From: an uncultured Saprospiraceae bacterium
GTDB taxonomy: Bacteria; Bacteroidota; Bacteroidia; Chitinophagales; Saprospiraceae
NCBI GenBank assembly: GCA_937928045.1
Contig: CALFWO010000029.1
Coordinates: 1 to 64,000, forward strand
Direction of reading: 5' to 3'
Length of the DNA: 64,000 nucleotides
In this document: one piece after another, positions 43,651-51,519 of the stretch
Position numbering within the stretch: the stretch's first letter is position 1
Layout of the letters: each line of letters begins with the position of its first letter
Notes under the pieces: model-generated
Told to the model about the DNA's origin: nothing
What the model saw: the letters and a program-made list of their open reading frames with translations, nothing else
The model's database searches: none
Translations under genes and position numbers: made by a program

Positions 43651-45087
43651 TTAGTATTCAGCGTTACCTGGAGTTCTTGGAAATGGAATTACATCACGAA
43701 TGTTCCCCATTCCTGTCAGGAATAATACCATTCGTTCAAATCCTAAACCAAACCCTGAGTGAGGAGCTCCACCAAATTTTCGTAAATCTAAATACCAGGA
43801 AAGTTCCTCTTCAGGAATATCCATTTCTTCCATTCGCTTGGTTAATTTATCTAAACGCTCTTCTCGTTGGGAACCACCAATTAACTCTCCAATTCCTGGA
43901 AACAATACATCCATTGCCGCTACGGTTTTACCATCATCATTTTGTCGCATATAAAACGCTTTGATGTCTTTTGGATAATCACGAACAATCACTGGCTTTT
44001 TAAATTTCTTTTCAACCAACCAACGTTCATGTTCAGATTGTAAATCAGATCCCCATTCAATCGGGAATTTGAATTTTCCTTTTTTATGCGGTTTTGAACT
44101 TAATAAGATATTGATCGCCTCGGTATAAGTAATTCTTTCAAAATCATTCTCAACTACAAACTTCAGTGTATCAATCAATCCCATTGGTCTTCTCAATTCC
44201 GACTTCATTTGCTTTTCCAAATCTTGGATTCGCTTATCCAAAAATTCAAGATCTTTTGGATAGTTTTCTAGGATATAAGTGATCAAGTATTTGGTAAAAT
44301 CTTCAGCTAAATCCATATCGTCATTGATATCGAAAAAAGCCATTTCCGGTTCAATCATCCAGAACTCCGCAAGGTGTCTTGAGGTGTTTGAATTCTCAGC
44401 ACGGAAGGTTGGTCCGAAAGTATAGACCTTTCCCAATGCCAATGCTCCGATCTCTGCTTGCAACTGTCCAGATACCGTTAAGTTCGTCGCCTTTCCAAAA
44501 AAGTCCTGTGAATAATCAACTTTGCCTTGATCATCCTTAGGAGTATTTGCAGGATCCAAAGTACTCACATGAAACATCTCTCCTGCTCCTTCGGCGTCAG
44601 ATCCTGTAATGATCGGAGTATGCATGTAATAAAATCCTCTATCGTGGTAATATTTGTGCACTGCGTAAGCCAAACCATGACGAATTCTAAATACTGCTGA
44701 GAAAGTATTTGTTCGCATTCGGAACTGAGCTTGCTCTCGCAAGAACTCCATCGTCTGTCTCTTTGGTTGTAGCTTGTATTCTTCAGGATTGTTCGTTCCC
44801 AAAATTTCCAGCTCTTCAGCAATAACCTCTACCGATTGTCCTTTTCCTTGAGATTCTACAAGCTTACCCTTTACTGCAACACAGGCATGAAAAGAAACCT
44901 TTGCTAACAAATCCTCGGGCAATTGTTCAAAATCTACAACCACTTGAATATTATCAAAGGTAGATCCATCATTTAAAGCGATAAAACGGTTTGAACGAAA
45001 AGCCCTTACCCAACCTTTTAAATAAACCTGCTCTCCAATCGCTGGAGCAGCCAATACCTTAGAAATTTCTATCCTTGAACTGGACAT
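43651..45087 (-). CDS. asnS: Asparaginyl-tRNA synthetase
   Basis: A 478-aa class IIb aminoacyl-tRNA synthetase charging tRNA-Asn. An N-terminal OB-fold anticodon-binding domain (about 18-110, VYLKGWVRAFRSNRFIALND) precedes the catalytic domain. The signature segments ITGSDAEGAGEMF (about 160-175), motif 2 FRAENSNTSRHLAEFWMIEPE (about 228) and motif 3 GFGLGFERMVLFLTG (about 448-462) are all present. The ending IPFPRTPGNAEY is the usual AsnS terminus. The gene stands alone, with 126 bp before the ABC gene. Confidence 0.96.
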   Translation of the reverse strand: MSSSRIEISKVLAAPAIGEQVYLKGWVRAFRSNRFIALNDGSTFDNIQVVVDFEQLPEDLLAKVSFHACVAVKGKLVESQGKGQSVEVIAEELEILGTNNPEEYKLQPKRQTMEFLREQAQFRMRTNTFSAVFRIRHGLAYAVHKYYHDRGFYYMHTPIITGSDAEGAGEMFHVSTLDPANTPKDDQGKVDYSQDFFGKATNLTVSGQLQAEIGALALGKVYTFGPTFRAENSNTSRHLAEFWMIEPEMAFFDINDDMDLAEDFTKYLITYILENYPKDLEFLDKRIQDLEKQMKSELRRPMGLIDTLKFVVENDFERITYTEAINILLSSKPHKKGKFKFPIEWGSDLQSEHERWLVEKKFKKPVIVRDYPKDIKAFYMRQNDDGKTVAAMDVLFPGIGELIGGSQREERLDKLTKRMEEMDIPEEELSWYLDLRKFGGAPHSGFGLGFERMVLFLTGMGNIRDVIPFPRTPGNAEY

Positions 45088-45292
45088 GCTTGATAATATT
45101 TAATGTCAAAAATGAGTCGCGAAATTAGTAATTAATACCTTATCATACTACGTCTTGCGACGGCAATCCTCTAAACTTCGCTCACTTAGTGAAACCGGTT
45201 TTTCCCAAAAAGGATTCCATTCCTCAGAACAAAAGTCTTTTGGAGAATAATTCTTGATCTTCAAACCAATGTTACTTATAAATAATTCCCGA

Positions 45293-45721
45293 TTAGTTGG
45301 AAAAAAATCTTGATTGTAATTCAGCTGAGGGAATCATACAGGCATCTTTTTTACCAAACCAGCGATACCTATTTTTTGCTATCCATCTATATATTGGATT
45401 TCTAATAATTCTAGGTATGATAGAAAAGATTGAGAGGACCGGCCAAAGACCTGATAAATTTTTTGTGATTTCTATGGCCACATCGGACTCCATATATATG
45501 GTTTCCTTCTTCAAAAGAATTACTGTACTCAAAGATTCGGTGGGCAGCCCATATTTTTCTAACACTTCTTTTCCTGTGCTAGACTGAAGTGGAGCAAAAA
45601 TAAATTGAGCTTTTGGATCTCTCTTGACTACGAATTGAACATACTCATTACAGAGATTGCAAACTCCATCAAAGAGTAGGAGATATTTCCTATTTCCAGA
45701 AAGTAAATCTGCTTTTTCCAT
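45293..45721 (-). CDS. DCC-family thiol-disulfide oxidoreductase-like protein (DUF393)
   Basis: A 142-aa protein with the family motif LLFDGVCNLCNEYVQFV (Cys21, Cys24), followed by FAPLQSSTG and WPVLSIFSIIPR..RNPIYRW, as in DUF393. The C-terminal NRYRWFG is also typical. Members are predicted thioredoxin-fold redox proteins of unknown substrate. It lies 38 bp downstream of radA on the same strand, so co-transcription is probable. Confidence 0.85.
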   Translation of the reverse strand: MEKADLLSGNRKYLLLFDGVCNLCNEYVQFVVKRDPKAQFIFAPLQSSTGKEVLEKYGLPTESLSTVILLKKETIYMESDVAIEITKNLSGLWPVLSIFSIIPRIIRNPIYRWIAKNRYRWFGKKDACMIPSAELQSRFFSN

Positions 45722-45759
45722 ATTTATTAAACCAAGAATTCTGGCTTTAAGTTTTGATC

Positions 45760-47136
45760 CTAAACAAATAAACTGGTGTATAATTCTGTGATTTTGCCGA
45801 TGTACTCCAAACGAATATCGTAACGCTCGGGATCAATTCCCTTTCCATTGAACTTAGAAATAAAAATTCTCTTGAATCCAAGCCGAGCAGCTTCTGCAAT
45901 TCTTTGTTCGATCCTGGCCACACCACGTATCTCACCAGATAAGCCTACTTCAGCTGCAAAGCAAACGTCTTCAGGAATTTCTATATCCGTAAAAGATGAT
46001 ATTAACGCCGCCAAAATCGAAAGATCTATTGCAGGGTCATTCACTTTAATTCCACCAGCTATATTGAGAAATACATCTTGTTGACCAAATTGCAATCCAA
46101 GTCTTTTTTCGATTATGGCTAGCAACATGCCCATCCTTCGCAAATCAAAACCAGTGGCTGATCGCTGAGGATTTCCATAAACTGCCGGACTTACTAAAGC
46201 TTGGGTTTCTATCAACATTGGCCGCATGCCCTCTAAGGTTGCTCCAATAGCCGAACCACTTAGGTTGTCTTCTTTTTGCGACAATAGCAATTCAGATGGA
46301 TTATTCACCGGGCGCAATCCTTTCGCATCCATTTCATAAATACCCAATTCGTCAGTGGAACCAAATCTGTTTTTTAATGTCCTTAAAATTCTATAGGTAT
46401 AATTTCGATCTCCTTCAAATTGCAAAACCGTATCTACGATATGTTCTAGCAATTTTGGGCCGGCTAAATTTCCTTCTTTGGTAATATGACCGATTATAAA
46501 AACGGCAATGCCTGTTTCTTTGGCAAATCGCTGAAGTTCTCCGGCACATTCTCGAACTTGAGAAACCGAACCAGGGGTAGATTCCAAAAGTGGAGAAGAT
46601 AAGGTTTGAATAGAGTCAATAACGACAATCTTCGGTTGCAGTTTGACCGCCTGCTTTAATAGCCTTGTAATATTGGTCTCGGTGTATATATAACAAGTTT
46701 CAGGAACTAAGCCGATGCGATCGGCCCTCATCTTAATCTGTTCTTCGCTCTCTTCACCTGACACATACAACAATCGATCTGTCAATTGCAAAGCTACTTG
46801 AAGCATCAATGTGGATTTACCAATTCCAGGTTGTCCACCAATTAATACAATTGAACCAGCAACTATTCCTCCTCCCAAAACTCTATTGAGTTCAGGATCC
46901 GGGGAAGCCATTCGTGGTATTTCATTTGATTGAATATCCGAAAGTGGCTTTGGTTCTGCGATTTGCGCCCCTTTCCAAGCAGTATCTTGAACCTCTCTTG
47001 GAGAAGATTTGGTCTGAACTTCCTCTATTAAAGTATTCCACTCATCACAACTCTTGCATTTTCCCTCCCATTTGGGAGAATTATAGCCACAATTAGAGCA
47101 AATAAATACAGATTTAATTTTTGCCGTTTTCGCCAT
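45760..47136 (-). CDS. radA: DNA repair protein RadA
   Basis: A 458-aa RecA-like branch-migration ATPase. Order: N-terminal C4 zinc finger (CSNCGYNSPKWEGKCKSC, residues 12-29); Walker A GGQPGIGKST at about 98-107; Walker B VVIDSIQ; the RadA-specific KNRFGSTDELG at about 256-266; and a C-terminal Lon-like domain with FLNIAGGIKVNDPAIDLSI and SGEIRG. Length is normal. It processes recombination intermediates together with RecA. DCC gene follows by 38 bp. Confidence 0.95.
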   Translation of the reverse strand: MAKTAKIKSVFICSNCGYNSPKWEGKCKSCDEWNTLIEEVQTKSSPREVQDTAWKGAQIAEPKPLSDIQSNEIPRMASPDPELNRVLGGGIVAGSIVLIGGQPGIGKSTLMLQVALQLTDRLLYVSGEESEEQIKMRADRIGLVPETCYIYTETNITRLLKQAVKLQPKIVVIDSIQTLSSPLLESTPGSVSQVRECAGELQRFAKETGIAVFIIGHITKEGNLAGPKLLEHIVDTVLQFEGDRNYTYRILRTLKNRFGSTDELGIYEMDAKGLRPVNNPSELLLSQKEDNLSGSAIGATLEGMRPMLIETQALVSPAVYGNPQRSATGFDLRRMGMLLAIIEKRLGLQFGQQDVFLNIAGGIKVNDPAIDLSILAALISSFTDIEIPEDVCFAAEVGLSGEIRGVARIEQRIAEAARLGFKRIFISKFNGKGIDPERYDIRLEYIGKITELYTSLFV

Positions 47137-47507
47137 TTATTTTAACATTTTCTTAACACTTCAATAAGTTATCGCAAATTATTAAAACAAAATTACGTCC
47201 TATATTGCTTTTCAAAAACATAATATTTTCTAATAATTTATTCTCCCAATTAATGAGATTCGCGTTTCTTAAAAAAATTAAGGTTTCAGTTTAAAGTTTT
47301 TGACAATTAGCTCAGAAGGTCTTTCTTCGCATCTGATTTGTACCCATTTATTTTCAAAATGTGACTTGGTAAAAGAGTACCCGTCTTAATAATGAATTTA
47401 ACGCGCAGCTAAGTATTGTCAATAAATTCAAGCTTTGAACGCAAGGCTAAAAATAGAAAGATACCAGTAGAACTGGTCAAAGATAGATTGTTTTCATTTG
47501 GTTTTTT
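47137..47507. other. Gene-free region upstream of radA
   Basis: About 370 bp without a convincing reading frame on either strand. It must hold the radA promoter, although no full TAnnTTTG box was seen near 47136. On the plus strand it leads into a hairpin followed by a T-run (47516-47556), so an untranslated transcript is possible. A TTAGCTCAGAAGGT stretch near 47305 recalls a tRNA D-arm, but no acceptor stem or T-arm fits. Confidence 0.5.
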
Positions 47508-47566
47508 GGGGTTATACAGGGTGCTACATTTTTAATGCTAGTGCCCTGTTCTTTTTTGTTAACCCC
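47508..47566 (+). terminator. Long stem-loop with T-run, downstream of the DksA-like gene
   Basis: Nested inverted repeat: outer arms GGGGTTA/TAACCCC (47508-47514 with 47560-47566), inner arms ACAGGG/CCCTGT (47516-47521 with 47544-47549), then TCTTTTTT on the plus strand. The T-run gives a plus-strand terminator although no plus-strand gene lies upstream. On the minus strand it directly follows the DksA-like stop codon but lacks a T-run next to the inner stem. Confidence 0.5.
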
Positions 47567-47568
47567 AG

Positions 47569-47901
47569 TTATCTTGCACAATTTACACATAAAGTACTTT
47601 CTGGTAAGAACATCAGTCTCGCGGTATTAATCTGTCGCTTACATCTTCCACATGCTCCAAATCCTGGCTTTTCAACAGATCTTAATGCCAATTGCAGACT
47701 TGCATACTTTTTTTTTGTAGTTCGCAATGCAGCCTCAGCCACACTTTTATTATTTATCGCATCTAATCTGCTTAAGCGACCGATTGACACATCAGGACTA
47801 ATTGGGGCAGTTGCCTCCTCTAAATCTTTTATCTTGATCGCAAACTCAGCCAATTTGGCTTCAATTTTTTGCTTTAAATCCTTGATTTCCTTTGTATCCA
47901 T
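47569..47901 (-). CDS. TraR/DksA-type C4 zinc-finger protein
   Basis: A 110-aa protein with an N-terminal coiled-coil-like helix (LKQKIEAKLAEFAIKIKDLEE), a Ser/Asp-containing middle with a helix ending in KKYASLQLALRSVEKPGFG, and a C-terminal zinc finger formed by Cys84, Cys87, Cys105 and Cys108 (ACGRC, then LCVNC). DksA/TraR proteins insert their coiled coil into the RNA polymerase secondary channel. The DxxDxA motif of true DksA is not evident, so it is only called DksA-like. It may function in GreA/DksA-type control of transcription. Confidence 0.82.
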   Translation of the reverse strand: MDTKEIKDLKQKIEAKLAEFAIKIKDLEEATAPISPDVSIGRLSRLDAINNKSVAEAALRTTKKKYASLQLALRSVEKPGFGACGRCKRQINTARLMFLPESTLCVNCAR

Positions 47902-47935
47902 GGTTGACTTTTTAAAAATCCTGTTGTAAATTAAG

Positions 47936-47980
47936 GAATCTTACAGTTACTCCTTCCGACTATTTCCGCAGAATCTTACA
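47936..47980. promoter_or_regulatory. Direct repeat GAATCTTACA upstream of the DksA-like gene
   Basis: GAATCTTACA occurs at 47936-47945 and again at 47971-47980, 35 bp apart, in the promoter-proximal region of the DksA-like gene (start 47901). Candidate regulator sites; no further evidence. Confidence 0.3.
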
Positions 47981-48000
47981 ATGTTCAACCAACAACTCGT

Positions 48001-48018
48001 TATATAGGTAACTATATA
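48001..48018. promoter_or_regulatory. Palindrome TATATAG-GTAA-CTATATA
   Basis: A perfect 7-bp inverted repeat with a 4-base centre, 38 bp upstream of the ATG at 48056 and in the divergent region shared with the DksA-like gene. Possible operator; pure AT-bias could also give it. Confidence 0.3.
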
Positions 48019-48055
48019 GGCTAGTGAGTTGAGCAATAACCAAAACTGATGATCC

Positions 48056-48943
48056 ATGAATCAATTAAACTGGACTTATCTCGCGGATAATGGGACTAGA
48101 CATAATGTGGGCATGATGCACGGTCCACAATCCGGCCATCTTCTAGTTCATTGCAACTCAAAAATCGTACTGATTGACTTTTCAATCCTGGAAGGGAAAT
48201 CTTATTCCTTTTTTATTGAAGAAGAACTTTGCGAATTGTTTATTGAAAAAAAAGATGGACAATTTACTTATCGCTTTGAGACCAATGCGAAAGTAAACAC
48301 ACCATTGAATCAAGCTAGAAAAAAACAAGACCGATTACATTTATTTCAAAGTCTAGCCTTTATGGGTGCCGTCCTGCTCTTAGTCATAGGAGTCTCCGCA
48401 GCCGTCCTGTTCATTAATACGGAGGATAATTTGACGCTAGAGCAACAGTTATCCTCGATGGGAAAAGAAACCCACGCCAGAGTGGTATATTCTCCAGAAA
48501 GTAAAAACAAACAAGTCGAATACTTTTTTGTAGTTGATGGAAAGCCATACACCGTAGAAACGCCTTATACTGAAAACAGCAATCCTTTGCTCTCAGGTAC
48601 TGGAATGCCATTGGAGGTAGGTGATGAATTTACAATCAAATATTTGCCGAATAATCCACTCTTACATAAAATTGCTTATGATCAGCCATCATCTGGAACC
48701 TTAGAACGCTATAGAGCCAAAGCTATGGCCACCTTCCAAAATGAGTTTCCTGATAAGTCAGCATCCTTTTCAAGATGTTTGGCAGAAGTGGCCTATGAGA
48801 CTGATGGCGTAGCTGGATTAGCAAAGATTCTTTTCTCTAATGCCAACGTGAGTGAAAACCAACGGTATAACAAGGAAGTATTCAAAGAATGGTTGGAATC
48901 TGAAGAATTTGGAATGGCAATGGCGGAAAAATGTGGAATGTAG
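48056..48943 (+). CDS. Single-pass membrane protein with DUF3592-like domain
   Basis: A 295-aa protein. Residues 1-100 are soluble beta-rich (NQLNWTYLADNGTRHNVGM). A transmembrane helix lies at about 100-122 (LAFMGAVLLLVIGVSAAVLF). The following part, with VEYFFVVDGKPYTVETPYTEN and VGDEFTIKYLPNNP, has the DUF3592 pattern (a small beta domain of unknown role). The C-terminal 85 residues are helical, with YRAKAMATFQNEFPDKSASF. Function unknown. It precedes scpB by about 100 bp on the same strand. Confidence 0.65.
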   Translation: MNQLNWTYLADNGTRHNVGMMHGPQSGHLLVHCNSKIVLIDFSILEGKSYSFFIEEELCELFIEKKDGQFTYRFETNAKVNTPLNQARKKQDRLHLFQSLAFMGAVLLLVIGVSAAVLFINTEDNLTLEQQLSSMGKETHARVVYSPESKNKQVEYFFVVDGKPYTVETPYTENSNPLLSGTGMPLEVGDEFTIKYLPNNPLLHKIAYDQPSSGTLERYRAKAMATFQNEFPDKSASFSRCLAEVAYETDGVAGLAKILFSNANVSENQRYNKEVFKEWLESEEFGMAMAEKCGM

Positions 48944-49044
48944 CCACATTCTTCGAGACATAGCTCGATATGAAAACTTACTAACATTCATTAAAAATAT
49001 TTACCCATTTACATACCTTAGCATGGTCACCAAAAAAGAAATTC

Positions 49045-49851
49045 TTGGATCATCTAAGTCAGCACATAGAAGCATTGATTTTTGCTTGCGATCAGCCAAT
49101 TACTTTCACCGAAGTGAAGGATGTTTTAGAAGAAACATTTGATCAAAAATTCAAAAAACCGGTTGTATCCGAAGCATTGGCCCAAGTCAGTGCCAAGTAT
49201 CAGGAAGAAACTTTCGCCTTTGAACTTAAGCAAATAGCCGGAGGATATCAGTTTCTCACCAAGCCAGCATATCATAATTCGATAGGCACTTACCTTAGAC
49301 AAACAACCAAAAAAAGATTGTCCAGAGCAGCAATGGAGACTTTGGCTATTACGGCTTACAAACAGCCAGTAACAAAGTCTGAACTTGAAAAAGTCCGTGG
49401 AGTTAATTGCGATTATGCAATGGAAAAACTGTTGGAAAAAGACCTTGTAGAAATACTTGGCAGACGAGATGGTCCTGGTCGACCTTTGGAATATGGCACC
49501 AGTCAAAAATTCATGGATTATTTCGGAATGAAAGACCTCAGTGATCTACCAAAACTTAAGGAATTCGCTGGACCTGATAATACAGTAGGTGAAGCTGCTC
49601 CTATCGAAGAGTCAATTCCTGTAGAAGCAAATGAATCGGTAGATCCCAATATTCGCAATCGCAAACATGCGGTAAGAATAGCCCTGGGAATCGCAAATAT
49701 CATTTATGGACCTGCTCCAGTGCCAGAACAAAAATCTAAAGCAACTGAAGAAACAGAACTTCCAGGAGCGGCTATATCTTCTATCCCCGCAGATGCCATC
49801 TTAAATGCTATCAGTGTTTCTGAAATAATATCTGGTCCTTCTCAGAACTAA
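49045..49851 (+). CDS. scpB: SMC-Scp complex subunit ScpB
   Basis: A 268-aa chromosome-segregation protein that bridges ScpA-SMC in condensin. The two winged-helix domains lie at about 1-75 (LSQHIEALIFACDQPITFTE, FELKQIAGGYQFLTKPAY) and 85-165 (LSRAAMETLAITAYKQPVTK, then VRGVNCDYAMEKLLEKDLVE, GRPLEYGTSQKFMDYFG). The last 90 residues are an acidic, low-complexity tail not needed for the fold. The start is taken as TTG at 49045. An ATG at 49023 lies in another frame and would join the gene if one A of a six-A run were removed (see findings). scpA is not in the window. Confidence 0.9.
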   Translation: MDHLSQHIEALIFACDQPITFTEVKDVLEETFDQKFKKPVVSEALAQVSAKYQEETFAFELKQIAGGYQFLTKPAYHNSIGTYLRQTTKKRLSRAAMETLAITAYKQPVTKSELEKVRGVNCDYAMEKLLEKDLVEILGRRDGPGRPLEYGTSQKFMDYFGMKDLSDLPKLKEFAGPDNTVGEAAPIEESIPVEANESVDPNIRNRKHAVRIALGIANIIYGPAPVPEQKSKATEETELPGAAISSIPADAILNAISVSEIISGPSQN

Positions 49852-49887
49852 TCATTTTCAAGGATTGTTTATCCTAAAAAGAATTCA

Positions 49888-50412
49888 ATGGAAGAAGGTC
49901 CAATCATTAATCGAGTCGCCAATAGCGGGCTAATTACTCTTAATTTGGAAGAGTACTACCCCACTCAAAAAATTGCTCATTTTGATTTGAAAGATCATCT
50001 TTTCAAAGAATTAATCCTTAAAGAAAAGGACTTTCGAACTACTATGAAAGAATGGGACTGGTCTCAATACAAAGATCAACACCTTTTAGTTTATTGTTCT
50101 ACTGACGCCATCATACCTGTTTGGGCCTTTATGTTGGTTGCTGCCAATGCTGGCCCTTACGCTCAGTCTATCTTTCAAGGTAATCTGGCGGCCTTCCTAA
50201 ATCACTACTACATGCAGGTGTTGGCTGAAGGAGAATATGAGCAATACGACGGAAAAAGAATAGTCATCAAAGGATGTTCTAACAAGCCGGTCCCCCCAGC
50301 TGCATATGCTGAATTAACGAGAAGATTAAAACCTTTTGCTCAATCGGTCATGTACGGAGAACCTTGCTCTACTGTTCCTATATTCAAACGTCCTCGAGTT
50401 ATCAAGCGATAG
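49888..50412 (+). CDS. DUF2480 family protein
   Basis: A 174-aa soluble protein that begins with the conserved DUF2480 segment PIINRVANSGLITLNLEEYYP. FDLKDHLFKELILKEKDFR and HDWSQ-like WDWSQYKDQHLLVYCSTDAIIPVWAFML follow, and the C-terminus has CSNKPVPPAAYAELTRRLKPFAQSVMYGEPCSTVP. This family is nearly restricted to Bacteroidota and has no assigned function. Conserved Cys residues near the C-terminus are reminiscent of metal or thiol chemistry, but that is a guess. It lies 36 bp after scpB and may share its transcript. Confidence 0.85.
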   Translation: MEEGPIINRVANSGLITLNLEEYYPTQKIAHFDLKDHLFKELILKEKDFRTTMKEWDWSQYKDQHLLVYCSTDAIIPVWAFMLVAANAGPYAQSIFQGNLAAFLNHYYMQVLAEGEYEQYDGKRIVIKGCSNKPVPPAAYAELTRRLKPFAQSVMYGEPCSTVPIFKRPRVIKR

Positions 50413-50424
50413 TTCAAATTTTTC

Positions 50425-50432
50425 TAAATTTG
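50425..50432 (+). promoter_or_regulatory. Candidate -7 box (TAAATTTG)
   Basis: A full TAnnTTTG match 155 bp upstream of the lytic transglycosylase start (50587), implying a leader of about 150 nt. That leader contains a hairpin at 50484-50516. No -33 element was seen. Confidence 0.35.
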
Positions 50433-50483
50433 CAGATCTGAGAATGTCTTAAATAATTTTTTATTTAGGTAGGATTTTATGTC

Positions 50484-50516
50484 TCTATTGGTCATTTTTT
50501 ACGTTAAACCAATAGA
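50484..50516 (+). other. Leader hairpin upstream of the lytic transglycosylase gene
   Basis: TCTATTGGT, 15-base loop, ACCAATAGA: a perfect 9-bp stem without a following T-run, within the putative leader. Possible RNA regulatory structure or protein-binding palindrome. Confidence 0.35.
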
Positions 50517-50586
50517 TTTCGGTCCAAACGCCTAATTTTTCTGCATTAATTCCAATTAAGGATCATTTTTTGCGGATTAAAACTCG

Positions 50587-51501
50587 ATGAATATGAAGAT
50601 GTTTTCCTTATTTACTTTTTGCCTAGGCTTATTTTTCAGCTTTGCCTTATTCAGTTCGAATGCCGGTCAAAAGGCTACTGTAAGCGAAAATGTAGATCAT
50701 CAATTGCCACAGCAGATTCAGGCAGTACCTTTAGCAAATAGATCTTTTGACTATGCCGGCGAACCATTGCCGATGTCAAATTTCGATGTCGTTGAACGAT
50801 TGGATCGAGAAATACTTAGAAACTCCTATTACCATTCCAATACTTTATTAATCTTAAAAAGATTGCAACGGTTTTTTCCTGTAATAGAACCGATCCTTGC
50901 AGAACATGGCGTTCCAAATGATTTGAAATATTTGGCGGTTATTGAAAGTGATTTGACCAATGCCAAGTCGCCAGCTGGAGCTAGAGGCATGTGGCAATTT
51001 ATGAGAGGGACAGCTGGAGATTATAGTCTAGAGGTGAACAAAGAAGTTGATGAGCGTTACCATATCGAAAAGGCAACACATGCCGCTTGTAAGTATTTGA
51101 AAAAATATAAAGAAAAATTTGGAAGCTGGACTTTAGCTGCCGCCGCATACAACTTGGGAGCTAGAGGTTTACAAAACGAAATGAATGCGCAACATTTCAA
51201 TAGCTATTATGACTTAAATTTAAATGAAGAAACCGGCCGCTATGTATTTAGAATTGTAGCAATCAAAGAAATATTGAACAATCCTCAGAATTATGGTTTC
51301 ATCTTAGATCAGCAAGAAGCATATCCACCTTTGCATGATTACAGCTTAGTTGAAGTCGATGGAGCAGTTCCCAATTGGGGAGAGTTTGCAAAAAAATATG
51401 GGACAACCTATCGCATGCTAAAAGTCTACAACCCTTGGTTGCTTTCAAGTAAGTTGACAAATGCCAATAAGAAAAAATACTTAATCAAACTTCCTAAATA
51501 A
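50587..51501 (+). CDS. Lytic transglycosylase (MltD-type SLT domain)
   Basis: A 304-aa exported peptidoglycan-cleaving enzyme. Signal peptide residues 1-27. The SLT domain at about 105-235 has HGVPNDLKYLAVIESDL with catalytic Glu120, SPAGARGMWQFM (129-139), and WTLAAAAYNLGARGL, all diagnostic of family 1 lytic transglycosylases of the MltD subgroup. The C-terminal 60 residues (NWGEFAKKYGTTYRMLKVYNP, ending YLIKLP) look like a single LysM-like peptidoglycan-binding motif. It cuts glycan strands to give anhydro-muropeptides during wall turnover. A lipoprotein gene follows after 18 bp. Confidence 0.9.
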   Translation: MNMKMFSLFTFCLGLFFSFALFSSNAGQKATVSENVDHQLPQQIQAVPLANRSFDYAGEPLPMSNFDVVERLDREILRNSYYHSNTLLILKRLQRFFPVIEPILAEHGVPNDLKYLAVIESDLTNAKSPAGARGMWQFMRGTAGDYSLEVNKEVDERYHIEKATHAACKYLKKYKEKFGSWTLAAAAYNLGARGLQNEMNAQHFNSYYDLNLNEETGRYVFRIVAIKEILNNPQNYGFILDQQEAYPPLHDYSLVEVDGAVPNWGEFAKKYGTTYRMLKVYNPWLLSSKLTNANKKKYLIKLPK

Positions 51502-51519
51502 GTTTTCATATTAAAACGA

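Noticed and set aside
45297-45587. Plus-strand 96-aa frame across the DCC gene
   Set aside because: It is antisense to a clear DUF393 gene with conserved Cys motif.
47295-47375. tRNA-like stretch (TTAGCTCAGAAGGT resembling a D-arm)
   Set aside because: No 7-bp acceptor stem, anticodon stem or GTTCRA T-loop fits around it.
49029-49040. Programmed -1 frameshift (dnaX-like A AAA AAG) at the scpB start
   Set aside because: Moving from the ATG frame to the scpB frame needs a +1 shift, not -1, so this slippery sequence would not serve.
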